Source: Gammaproteobacteria bacterium
GTDB lineage: Bacteria > Pseudomonadota > Gammaproteobacteria > Magnimaribacterales > Magnimaribacteraceae
Direction: 5' to 3'
Assembly (NCBI GenBank): GCA_002730855.1
Contig: PCBA01000039.1
Coordinates: 1-10,915 of the forward strand
DNA length: 10,915 nucleotides
Shown here: one piece after another, positions 1 through 6,455 of the stretch
Position numbering within the stretch: the stretch's first letter is position 1
How the letters are laid out: each line of letters begins with the position of its first letter
Notes under the pieces: model-generated
What the model saw: only the letters and a program-made list of their open reading frames with translations
Databases searched by the model: none
Told to the model about the DNA's origin: nothing
Translations under genes and position numbers: made by a program

Positions 1-54
1 AATTCAATTGAGAGGAGAAGAATAAAGAGGATCAAAGTATCAAAGATAACTTAA
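1..54 (+). CDS. 3' end of a probable CorC/HlyC-family protein (partial)
   Basis: Reading from base 1, an open frame gives 17 residues ending in RRRIKRIKVSKIT before TAA at 52-54. The basic and hydrophobic ending resembles the C-terminal strand of the CorC_HlyC (transporter-associated) domain, where an Arg-Arg-Ile pair precedes a short beta strand. The corC/ybeX gene lies directly upstream of lnt in many gammaproteobacteria, and lnt follows here after 43 nt, so context supports the call more than sequence does. Only the tail is visible, so the CBS domains expected upstream cannot be checked. The identification is inference; that the frame is open to the window edge is seen. Confidence 0.45.
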   Translation, partial: NSIERRRIKRIKVSKIT

Positions 55-97
55 ATCTACTTTCTATTAATTAGCTCTGTATTTAAGATAAAGACTT

Positions 98-1570
98 ATG
101 CTTAGGAATTACTTTGGCTCTTTTATTCTAGGGTTATTATTTTCTTTAGGATTCGCTCCGAATGATCTGTGGCCCCTTTCAATAATATCTATAACTTGTC
201 TATTTTTCTTTCTAAAAGATAAGGATAAAAGAAACTTATTTTACTTAGGTTTTTTCTTTGGCTTGGGGACTTGGTTGGTTGGGATATCTTGGTTGTATGT
301 AAGTATTCACTATTATGGAAATATTGATTTTTTAACCTCTAGTTTAATAATACTAGTCTTTATTTCAATATTATCCTTGTATAACGGCATAACATTATGG
401 CTCTATTATTACCTTAGAGATGATTCAATAATAAGCTCCTTATTCGCCTTCCCTATAGCATGGTTTGTAGTTGAACTCCTAAGAACAATTTTATTTACGG
501 GATTCCCTTGGCTAGTCTCTGGAACGATGTTAGCTAATACTTTAATTGATGGTTGGACTCCAATTATTGGAGCTCATGGAAATACTCTTTTGCTATTATT
601 AATCTCTTCGTCTTTGTACTTATTGTTAACTCAAATAAAAGAATTAAAACCCGCCCTACTTTCAGGACTTTTAATTTCAATTCTATGTATTTCTGGATTT
701 GGTTTTAAGAGAATTGAATGGACAACTTTAGAAGGTAGTTTTTTAGCTTCTATTTACCAAACAAATTTAGAATTAAGTGAGAAATGGAGTACCAAGGGCA
801 TAGCAATAACTCAAAGACTTATGGAAGAAGCTGTAGATAATGGAATAAAGGGAGAAGTTATAGTATTTCCTGAAACAGCGCTGATACTCAGCAAGAAGGA
901 TAATAAAGATTGGATAAATTATATAGATACTAAAGCTAAGTTAAAGGGTTTAACAATACTTACAGGGATAATTGAAAGAGAAGGGGAAAATAAGATTAGA
1001 AATAGAATATTAGGCTTAGGAAATGCAGAAAATCACTATGATAAAGTTAAATTAGTGCCATTTGGTGAATTTATACCACTTGAGGCTATATCTGGTAAGT
1101 TTCTAGACATATTAGACCTCAATTTAACAAATACAGTTCCTGGAGATGAATATAGTACAATAAAAGCAGGAAATATAAGGGTTTCACCAAGTATTTGCTA
1201 TGAAATTGCTTTTCCATCAATAATTAATAAAACAGCTTCTCAAAGTAATTTAATGGTCACAATTAGTAATGATACATGGTTTGGTAGGTCTTATGGGCCT
1301 ATGCAGCACTTAGAAATTGCTCAAAATAGAGCTTTAGAGCAGCAAAAATCACTTATAAGGTCTACCAATAGCGGAATTAGTGCATTTATTAAAAATAACG
1401 GGGATATTATCGAACAACAAGGCCATTTTGAAGATAAAGTGCTAAGAAAAGAGATGGGTTTATATAAAGGACAGACTTTCTATGCAAAATTTGGTAATTT
1501 ACCAATAATAGTATTTATAATATTAATTTTACTTAGAATAGTATTTAACAAAAGAAATTTGTTGAATTAA
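98..1570 (+). CDS. lnt: Apolipoprotein N-acyltransferase Lnt
   Basis: Lnt transfers the third acyl chain from a phospholipid to the alpha-amino group of the N-terminal cysteine of lipoproteins, the last step of lipoprotein maturation in the inner membrane of Gram-negative bacteria. The 490-residue length is close to the usual ~510. Roughly the first 205 residues are a run of hydrophobic segments, followed by a nitrilase-like (carbon-nitrogen hydrolase) domain and a final membrane helix near 467-483. The catalytic triad is visible: Glu259 in VIVFPET, Lys316 in HYDKVKLVPFGEF and Cys367 in PSICYEI. The conserved stretch NDTWFG...QH...A.NRALE (391-415) and RSTNSGISA are also present. No strong Shine-Dalgarno sequence precedes the ATG; I chose it because the following residues match the family N-terminus. 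A lipoprotein gene follows immediately. Confidence 0.96.
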   Translation: MLRNYFGSFILGLLFSLGFAPNDLWPLSIISITCLFFFLKDKDKRNLFYLGFFFGLGTWLVGISWLYVSIHYYGNIDFLTSSLIILVFISILSLYNGITLWLYYYLRDDSIISSLFAFPIAWFVVELLRTILFTGFPWLVSGTMLANTLIDGWTPIIGAHGNTLLLLLISSSLYLLLTQIKELKPALLSGLLISILCISGFGFKRIEWTTLEGSFLASIYQTNLELSEKWSTKGIAITQRLMEEAVDNGIKGEVIVFPETALILSKKDNKDWINYIDTKAKLKGLTILTGIIEREGENKIRNRILGLGNAENHYDKVKLVPFGEFIPLEAISGKFLDILDLNLTNTVPGDEYSTIKAGNIRVSPSICYEIAFPSIINKTASQSNLMVTISNDTWFGRSYGPMQHLEIAQNRALEQQKSLIRSTNSGISAFIKNNGDIIEQQGHFEDKVLRKEMGLYKGQTFYAKFGNLPIIVFIILILLRIVFNKRNLLN

Positions 1571-1597
1571 TTACTTTTATAATCTTAAATAGAACAA

Positions 1598-2233
1598 ATG
1601 TTTAATAATTACATAATTATAGTTAGATTATACGTATTAAGTATAATTTTGCTAATAAGTTCATGTTCATCAATTATGATAGAAGAAGATAATAAATATA
1701 ATAAAAACAAACTTATAGAACAGATAATGAGTATCGATGCAACTTATAATACTCTTGATTCTTTGTTGTATGTGGATATTGAAAAGCAAAATATGTACTT
1801 CTTAAAAAAAGGTACAATAATTAATGATTATCCTATTTCTAGCTCATCATATGGTACAGGTAGTAGAGAAAATAGCTTTCAAACGCCTTTAGGAAAGCAT
1901 CAAATATATATGAAAATAGGTAAAACTCTTCCAATTAATGCTATTTTAAAAGGAAGAGTTTGGAACGGATCTATAGCAAATGTAGTCTCTGAAGACATAG
2001 ATACAGAGTTTGATCATGTTACTTCAAGAATTTTATGGCTAGATGGCTTAGAACCTGGCCTTAATAAAGGTCCTGGGGTAGATTCAAAGTCAAGATATAT
2101 ATACATCCATGGTACAGCTGAAGAAGGCTTAATAGGTAAACCTGCTTCAGATGGCTGTATTAGAATGTATAATAAGGACGTTATTGAGCTTTTTAACTCA
2201 GTAGATGAAGGTTCTCAGGTATGGATTTATTAA
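1598..2233 (+). CDS. L,D-transpeptidase (YkuD-fold) lipoprotein
   Basis: The YkuD-fold catalytic signature is intact near the C-terminus: His171 in YIHGT, then SDGCIRM with nucleophile Cys187 and Arg189. Enzymes of this fold form 3-3 peptidoglycan crosslinks or attach proteins to the wall; which reaction this one catalyses cannot be read from sequence. The N-terminus is a lipoprotein signal: charged start, hydrophobic run LYVLSIILLI, and lipobox ISSC with Cys23 as the lipidated residue. Ser at +2 rather than Asp favours outer-membrane sorting by the E. coli rule. Residues 24-50 form a polar linker and the domain spans about 55-211. It starts 27 nt after lnt without a clear ribosome binding site. 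A TATAAT at 1578-1583 could be a -10 box, but no -35 fits, so read-through from lnt is as likely. Confidence 0.88.
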   Translation: MFNNYIIIVRLYVLSIILLISSCSSIMIEEDNKYNKNKLIEQIMSIDATYNTLDSLLYVDIEKQNMYFLKKGTIINDYPISSSSYGTGSRENSFQTPLGKHQIYMKIGKTLPINAILKGRVWNGSIANVVSEDIDTEFDHVTSRILWLDGLEPGLNKGPGVDSKSRYIYIHGTAEEGLIGKPASDGCIRMYNKDVIELFNSVDEGSQVWIY

Positions 2234-2241
2234 GAGTGGTT

Positions 2242-2775
2242 ATGAACAAGTTAGTTTTTATTTTATTTACCTTATTTAGTTCTTATGTTTATGCAGATTG
2301 CCCTAAAATATTAAATCATGAAATTAGAGTTTTAGACTCTACTGAATTTATTAACCTCTGCAAATATGAAGATAAAGTAGTTTTGGCAGTCAATGTTGCT
2401 AGTAGATGCGGGTTTACTTACCAATATGAATCATTGCAGGCTCTTTATGAAAAATATAGTAAAGAAGATTTTGTAATACTAGGATTTCCGTCAAGAGATT
2501 TTATGTATCAAGAATATAAAGAAGAATCTAAAGTTAAGGAATTTTGTAGTACAGAATATGGGGTGACTTTTCCTATGTTTGCCACTTCCTCTGTAAAGGG
2601 GAAGAAGGCTAATACCTTCTTTCAAGCATTAACTAAGAATACAGGAGCTAAGCCTGGTTGGAATTTCCACAAATACCTGATTTCTAAAGATGGGTCGATT
2701 AAAAGTTTTAGTACGAAAATAGAACCAGATAGCAAAATATTAATGGACGAGATATCTAAGCTTCTTCAATTATAG
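2242..2775 (+). CDS. Exported glutathione peroxidase family protein (Cys type)
   Basis: This 177-residue protein belongs to the thioredoxin-fold glutathione peroxidase family, which reduces hydroperoxides using glutathione or thioredoxin. The peroxidatic site is NVASRCGFTYQY with Cys56 rather than selenocysteine. FCSTEYGVTFPMF carries a second cysteine, Cys102, at the position that acts as resolving cysteine in thioredoxin-dependent members. WNFHKYLI supplies the conserved Trp140 and Asn141. The usual NQF active-site segment reads SRDF (84-87), with Asp86 where catalytic Gln is normal. I place the start at 2242, not at the in-frame ATG at 2221, because AAGAG at 2232-2236 sits 5 nt upstream and the shorter N-terminus is a clean signal peptide ending VYA|D after residue 18. 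It follows the transpeptidase gene by 8 nt, so they are probably co-transcribed. Periplasmic location is inferred. Confidence 0.88.
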   Translation: MNKLVFILFTLFSSYVYADCPKILNHEIRVLDSTEFINLCKYEDKVVLAVNVASRCGFTYQYESLQALYEKYSKEDFVILGFPSRDFMYQEYKEESKVKEFCSTEYGVTFPMFATSSVKGKKANTFFQALTKNTGAKPGWNFHKYLISKDGSIKSFSTKIEPDSKILMDEISKLLQL

Positions 2776-2793
2776 TAAGTACTTACTATAATT
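2768..2793. terminator. Perfect 26-bp palindrome, possible bidirectional terminator between gpx-like gene and rpiA
   Basis: The two 13-base halves (AATTATAGTAAGT and its exact reverse complement) meet without a spacer, so an RNA hairpin would have an 11-bp stem and a GUAC loop. It contains the stop codon of the peroxidase gene and lies 7 bp beyond the stop codon of rpiA, between convergent genes. A run of five T follows at 2804-2808 on the plus strand, after a second small palindrome (ATAAGCTTAT, 2795-2804). The stem is AT-rich and not directly followed by a U tract on either strand, so termination is plausible but unproven. A protein-binding dyad is the alternative. Confidence 0.45.
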
Positions 2794-2800
2794 TATAAGC

Positions 2801-3475
2801 TTATTTTTCAATACATAGTACTTCATTTCCATCTTCATTGGCCTTTATAATAACGTCCGCTTTACGGTTGGAAAAAATTCCATTTTCTACAACACCAGGG
2901 ATATTATTTATTTTATTCTCTACCTCAAAAGGAATATCCATAGGCATATTATGAACATCAATAATTTGATTACCGTTGTCCGTAATAAAGTCATTTCTAT
3001 AAACAGGCCTTCCTCCCATTTTCATGACTTCTCTGGATATGGCACTTCTGGCTATTTCTATGACTTCTATGGGTAAAGGAAATTTGCCAAGAAGGTCCGA
3101 ATGTTTGCTGTCGTCTACAATACAAATAAACATATCAGAGGAATAAGCAAGAATCTTTTCTCTGGTTAGAGCTCCGCCTCCTCCTTTTATTAACTCAAAT
3201 CTATCATTGTATTCATCTGCCCCATCGATGTAGAAATCTATAGCATGCACTTCATTTAAGCTAATAATTGTAATATTCTTGCTCAGATGGCTTTCTGAAG
3301 CAGCTGAACTGCATACAGCCCCTTTAATTTCTACTTTCGAGGCATTAAGCTCTTCAATAAAGAAATTAGTTGTAGATCCAGTTCCTATACCTAAAACAGT
3401 ATCTTTATTTAATTTAGGGAGAATCAGTTCAAAAGCAGCTATAGCTGAGCTTTTCTTTTTTAAGTCCTGGTTCAT
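2801..3475 (-). CDS. rpiA: Ribose-5-phosphate isomerase A
   Basis: RpiA interconverts ribose 5-phosphate and ribulose 5-phosphate in the non-oxidative pentose phosphate pathway, in the cytoplasm. The 224 residues match the usual ~220. All signature segments are present: GIGTGSTTNFF (29-39) for phosphate binding, DGADEYN (84-90) with the two active-site aspartates Asp84 and Asp87, and KGGGGALTREKI (97-108) with Lys97 and the catalytic base Glu106. The C-terminal part has the expected PVYRNDFITDNGN and NIPGVVENGIF segments. The gene is divergent from ilvA, as in Pseudomonas, and convergent with the peroxidase gene. No strong ribosome binding site precedes the ATG. It may use the -10 box TATACT at 3511-3516 on the minus strand, which overlaps the ilvA -10. 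Confidence 0.97.
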   Translation of the reverse strand: MNQDLKKKSSAIAAFELILPKLNKDTVLGIGTGSTTNFFIEELNASKVEIKGAVCSSAASESHLSKNITIISLNEVHAIDFYIDGADEYNDRFELIKGGGGALTREKILAYSSDMFICIVDDSKHSDLLGKFPLPIEVIEIARSAISREVMKMGGRPVYRNDFITDNGNQIIDVHNMPMDIPFEVENKINNIPGVVENGIFSNRKADVIIKANEDGNEVLCIEK

Positions 3476-3510
3476 AAAATTTATATCTTAATGAATATTC
3501 TTAAGCTACA

Positions 3511-3526
3511 AGTATAATAGCGCGCT
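3511..3526. promoter_or_regulatory. Overlapping divergent -10 elements and GC discriminator between rpiA and ilvA
   Basis: On the plus strand 3513-3518 is TATAAT, a perfect -10 hexamer, placed 35 bases before the ilvA start codon. It is followed by a GC-rich AGCGCGCT palindrome (3519-3526) in the discriminator position. On the minus strand 3511-3516 reads TATACT, a good -10 for rpiA. The two hexamers share four base pairs, so the two open complexes would exclude each other. I see no convincing -35 on the plus strand; on the minus strand TTTAAG at 3533-3538 with 16-bp spacing is only a weak match. The region is the only intergenic space available to both genes. Confidence 0.4.
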
Positions 3527-3553
3527 TTATTACTTAAAGGTTAGTATAGATTA

Positions 3554-5086
3554 ATGATTTCTAACAAACTAAGAACTTATAATAGGCTTATCAAGTCTTC
3601 TAATGTCTATGATATATCCAATATTACACCTATAAGTAGAGCTAATAGTTTATCTAAATCTTTAAATAATAATATTTTTCTAAAGAGAGAAGATTTACAG
3701 CCAGTTTTTTCTTTTAAAGTCAGAGGGGCTTATAACAAAATATCAAAGCTAAAGAGAGGAGGCTACAAGAAGCCCGTTATAGCTGCTTCAGCTGGGAATC
3801 ATGCTCAGGGAGTTGCATATTCAGCAAAAAAACTTGGTCTAAAGGCAGTCATAGTTATGCCCGTTACAACTCCTCAAATAAAAATTACCTCCGTAAAGAA
3901 TTTTGGAGGAAAAGTGGTTCTATTTGGAGATAATATAGATGAAGCTCTTAAACACGCCGTTTCGCTGGCTAGAAAGAATAATTATACCTTTATTCATCCT
4001 TATGATGATAAGGATGTCATATCGGGTCAAGGCACTATAGGAAAAGAAATCTTAGACCAAACAGATTCAAAAATTGAAGCCATATTTGTACCTGTCGGAG
4101 GAGGTGGCCTTTTAGCTGGAGTAGGTGCATATATTAAGTCTGAAAACCCTGAAATTAAGGTTATTGGAGTAGAGCCCGAAGATGCAGCTTGTTTAGATCT
4201 GGCATTGAAAAATAATAAAAGACTAGCTCTGAAGGAGGTAGGGTTATTTGCTGATGGGGTTGCGGTTAAACAGATAGGAAAATTAACATTCTCAATCATC
4301 AAGGAATGGGTAGACGATGTGGTGACTGTTTCCGTAGATGAAATATGTGCTGCTGTTCAAGACACTTTTCAAGAAACAAGAACTATTCCTGAACCTGCAG
4401 GAGCTTTGGCTTTAGCTGGACTAAAAAAATATACAAAAACAAAAGGTCTAAAGAAAAAACATTTAATCGCAATAAACTCGGGAGCTAATTTAAACTTTGA
4501 TAGGCTGGGTCATATTGTAGAGCGAGTTCAAATAGGAGAAAATAAAGAAGCTCTTCTGGCTGTAAAAATACCTGAAGAAAAAGGAAGCTTCAGAAGGTTT
4601 TGTAGGTTTCTTGGAAAACGAATGATCTCTGAATTTAACTATAGAACTGAAGAAGGTGAGGATGCTAATATTTTTGTTGCTTGTAGGTTTAATGACCTAA
4701 AAGAAAAGGCGAAGCTAATGAAGCACTTGAGGTCAAAAGGGTATACCCCAAAAGACCTTTCAGATAATGAGGTGGCTAAATTGCATGTAAAGCATATGGT
4801 TGGTGGAAGAGCTCCCAAATCCTTAGTAGATAAAGGTGAATTTCTTTTTAGAGTAGAGTTTCCAGAAAGACCCGGGGCCTTGATAGATTTTTTAGATAGA
4901 TTAAGTGACAAGTGGAATATAACTCTTTTTCATTATAGAAACCAAGGCTCAGCTTATGGAAGAGTTCTCGTTGGGTTTGAATCAAATGAAAAGGAATATA
5001 AACGATTAATAAGAAATCTAGAGAAAACAAGTTTTAGGTTTTGGGACGAGACTAATAATTTGGCTTATAAATCTTTCTTGAAATAA
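3554..5086 (+). CDS. ilvA: Threonine ammonia-lyase, biosynthetic (threonine dehydratase)
   Basis: IlvA is a pyridoxal-phosphate enzyme that deaminates threonine to 2-oxobutanoate, the first committed step of isoleucine synthesis. The catalytic domain carries Lys55 in SFKVRGAYN, which forms the Schiff base, the substrate loop SAGNHAQG (79-86) and the phosphate-binding loop GGGGLLAGV (182-190). Two ACT-like regulatory domains follow, about residues 333-405 and 428-500; the second contains FRVEFPERPGAL. At 510 residues it matches the long allosteric E. coli type (514) with two such domains, which is inhibited by isoleucine, and not the short catabolic TdcB type. AAAGG at 3536-3540 is rather far upstream (13 nt) for a ribosome binding site. 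The gene ends 2 nt before the end of the convergent fau gene with no terminator visible. Confidence 0.97.
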   Translation: MISNKLRTYNRLIKSSNVYDISNITPISRANSLSKSLNNNIFLKREDLQPVFSFKVRGAYNKISKLKRGGYKKPVIAASAGNHAQGVAYSAKKLGLKAVIVMPVTTPQIKITSVKNFGGKVVLFGDNIDEALKHAVSLARKNNYTFIHPYDDKDVISGQGTIGKEILDQTDSKIEAIFVPVGGGGLLAGVGAYIKSENPEIKVIGVEPEDAACLDLALKNNKRLALKEVGLFADGVAVKQIGKLTFSIIKEWVDDVVTVSVDEICAAVQDTFQETRTIPEPAGALALAGLKKYTKTKGLKKKHLIAINSGANLNFDRLGHIVERVQIGENKEALLAVKIPEEKGSFRRFCRFLGKRMISEFNYRTEEGEDANIFVACRFNDLKEKAKLMKHLRSKGYTPKDLSDNEVAKLHVKHMVGGRAPKSLVDKGEFLFRVEFPERPGALIDFLDRLSDKWNITLFHYRNQGSAYGRVLVGFESNEKEYKRLIRNLEKTSFRFWDETNNLAYKSFLK

Positions 5087-5088
5087 AT

Positions 5089-5670
5089 CTAGTTTTCAAA
5101 ATTGTGTAATTTATTTGGCGTTAAACATGCGTCTGCTTTAATGTCATGAGCTTCTGGGAAGCAGCTCATTACTTCTTGGAATTCGTAGGCTAAGATTAAT
5201 AATTTAGTGGAAGAGCTTTTGTAGAGCCCCTCCAAAGTCTTATCATAAAAGCCTTGGCCCATTCCTATTCTATTTCCGTTTAAATCAAAACAAACACAAG
5301 GCATAAAAATAATATCTAGTTCATTTATATTTATTTTTTTTGTTTCAACAGGCTCTGGAATGCTAAATCTATTCCTTGTAAATTTGTTTTTTTTTGTAAA
5401 ATACTTAAATTCCATGTATTTATTATCTTTATCTTCAGACACGACAGGCAAGTAGCATTCAGATCGTTCAGTTAATAAATTCTTGATTAAAGACTTTGTA
5501 GATATTTCGTTGTTCACAGGCCAGTAAAGCGCAGCCCTCTTATGCTTAAATTTAGATTTTACTTCGTCCCACATTAAGCCAAGAGAAATTTCTGAATTAA
5601 CCCTACTTTCTTTAGAGAGGTTGTCCCTTTTTAATATAGTTTTTCTTCTTAGAGTTAGTTTATCGTTCAT
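5089..5670 (-). CDS. fau: 5-formyltetrahydrofolate cyclo-ligase
   Basis: This enzyme converts 5-formyltetrahydrofolate to 5,10-methenyltetrahydrofolate with ATP, recycling a dead-end folate. In E. coli the gene (ygfA/fau) is transcribed together with 6S RNA and has been linked to persister formation. Family landmarks are the basic N-terminus LTLRRKTILKRDNLS, LYWPVNNEI near 49-57, IPEP at 104-107, FMPCVCFD, and the ATP-binding GMGQGFYDKTL (136-146). The 193 residues fit the family. Its ATG begins only 8 nt after the paired 3' end of the 6S RNA. The only purine-rich stretch upstream, GGGAAA, lies inside the 6S closing stem, so it has no independent ribosome binding site. A downstream Met33 start would remove the conserved basic N-terminus and is unlikely. 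Confidence 0.93.
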   Translation of the reverse strand: MNDKLTLRRKTILKRDNLSKESRVNSEISLGLMWDEVKSKFKHKRAALYWPVNNEISTKSLIKNLLTERSECYLPVVSEDKDNKYMEFKYFTKKNKFTRNRFSIPEPVETKKININELDIIFMPCVCFDLNGNRIGMGQGFYDKTLEGLYKSSSTKLLILAYEFQEVMSCFPEAHDIKADACLTPNKLHNFEN

Positions 5671-5678
5671 GTAGAAGA

Positions 5679-5854
5679 GTTTCCCAGATTACCGTTGTTA
5701 TTTACTGCCCTGAACCGTGTAGTCCAAGGCGGTGATTTCGTCAATTTATCAGGCTTCCCAATTATTGGGCATGCACAACAAGAATTTCCAAAATCTCCTA
5801 ATTTTATTATATCGGCCCGAGAGTAGTAATAACTGTCGAATAAACCAGGAAACT
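5679..5854 (-). ncRNA. ssrS: 6S RNA
   Basis: 6S RNA binds the sigma70 RNA polymerase holoenzyme by mimicking an open promoter and lowers its activity in slow growth. Read on the minus strand, the 5' end GUUUCC (5853-5848) pairs exactly with GGAAAC (5684-5679), forming the closing stem of a ~176-nt RNA; E. coli 6S has 184. Conserved gammaproteobacterial segments appear in order: UUCGACAG, GGGCCGAUAU, GUGCAUGCCC, GGGAAGCCU, ACGA..UCACC and ACAACGGU. A 9-bp hairpin at 5707-5730 (GCCUUGGAC with GUUCAGGGC) corresponds to the CCUUGAAC/GGUUCAAGG stem of E. coli 6S. Position between zapA and fau is the standard one for this RNA. Ends are estimated from the stem and the upstream -10 box. No terminator separates it from fau. 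Confidence 0.95.
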
Positions 5855-5860
5855 AAAGAA

Positions 5861-5866
5861 AGTATA
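5861..5866 (-). promoter_or_regulatory. -10 box of the 6S RNA promoter
   Basis: TATACT on the minus strand lies 6-7 nt upstream of the first paired base of the 6S RNA closing stem, the correct distance for a -10 hexamer. It sits in the 20-nt gap after the zapA stop codon. No good -35 hexamer is seen 16-18 bp upstream, inside the zapA 3' end, so the promoter may be weak or helped by other factors. Transcription reading through from zapA is also possible. Confidence 0.55.
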
Positions 5867-5874
5867 ACCTATTA

Positions 5875-6174
5875 TTAATCTAATAAAGATAAACTTTTTA
5901 AATGTTCTTTTACCTCATTTGTAAGGCTTTCCAAAGCAGGAGGAGCTTCTATATTAGCTTGTGAATTTGATAAATTTTTTAGATATTCGTTAGTAATATT
6001 TAAGGCAGTAATTATGGCTGTTTTTTTCTCATCAAGACCCGAACCTTCTTTTATTTCTCTGAGTTTTTCATCTAGAAAAACAGCTGCTTGTTTAACTTCT
6101 TCAGCTTCTGCTGCTGGACAAGCTATCTTATAATTAGAACCTAAGATCTTTACAGTTGTTACATCTTTAGTCAT
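5875..6174 (-). CDS. zapA: Cell division protein ZapA
   Basis: ZapA bundles and stabilises FtsZ filaments at the division ring. The 99-residue protein has the ZapA layout: an N-terminal strand VKILGSNYKIACP (8-20), a helix AEEVKQAAVFLDEKLREIK (23-41), the conserved segment TAIITALNITNEYL (52-65), and a C-terminal coiled-coil helix. E. coli ZapA begins similarly with a strand ending in NCPP and carries FIAALNISYEL at the matching place. Its ATG directly follows the TAA of the upstream small gene (TAAATG), so translation is probably coupled. 6S RNA begins 20 nt after its stop codon, the same order as in E. coli. It lacks its own clear ribosome binding site. Confidence 0.92.
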   Translation of the reverse strand: MTKDVTTVKILGSNYKIACPAAEAEEVKQAAVFLDEKLREIKEGSGLDEKKTAIITALNITNEYLKNLSNSQANIEAPPALESLTNEVKEHLKSLSLLD

Positions 6175-6372
6175 TTAGTCTGTTTTATATTTGTTTATGA
6201 TCTTAGATATTCCATTTTTTGCAACACCCAGTGATTTAGATAAATTCTTATTTTCTTCTAAAAGGGATGAGTTTTTCTGAAATAAGTCTTCATTCACATC
6301 TTTGAGCTGCTGGCTAATCTTTATAAGTTGTTTGACTTCTATTTCAAGTTCTTGGAATTTTTTTTCAGGCAT
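6175..6372 (-). CDS. Small coiled-coil protein, TIGR02449 type, upstream of zapA
   Basis: A 65-residue, highly charged protein predicted to be one long coiled coil: heptad-like hydrophobic positions run through ELEIEVKQLIKISQQLKDV and onward to NLSKSLGV, ending with a short GISKIINKYK helix. Length, composition and position directly before zapA match the TIGR02449 family of gammaproteobacteria, whose members are often compared to the division factor ZapB. The family has no firmly established function in what I know, so a role in division is inference from its coupling to zapA (stop and start codons are adjacent). No membrane segment or signal peptide. It is divergent from pepP across 83 bp, where I could not pick a convincing promoter for either gene. 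Confidence 0.75.
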   Translation of the reverse strand: MPEKKFQELEIEVKQLIKISQQLKDVNEDLFQKNSSLLEENKNLSKSLGVAKNGISKIINKYKTD

Positions 6373-6455
6373 TTTTAATTTCTTTTATCTAAGTTTAACT
6401 TTCAACTGTTTTTCTTGCTACCATGATTTAACATTACAAACTAGAAATAAACAAT

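Noticed and set aside
2221..2241. Earlier in-frame ATG for the peroxidase gene, overlapping the transpeptidase gene by 13 bp
   Set aside because: It adds seven residues before a clean signal peptide, while the ATG at 2242 has AAGAG 5 nt upstream.
3279..3491. Open frame on the plus strand across the start of rpiA
   Set aside because: It is antisense to the conserved N-terminus of RpiA and has no family resemblance or own signals.
4027..5030. Three minus-strand open frames inside ilvA
   Set aside because: They are mirror frames of a strongly conserved gene, with no ribosome binding sites and no recognisable protein.
6373..6455. Promoter for pepP using TTGCTA as -35
   Set aside because: The hexamer at the right distance (AAACTA) is too far from a -10 consensus to support the call.
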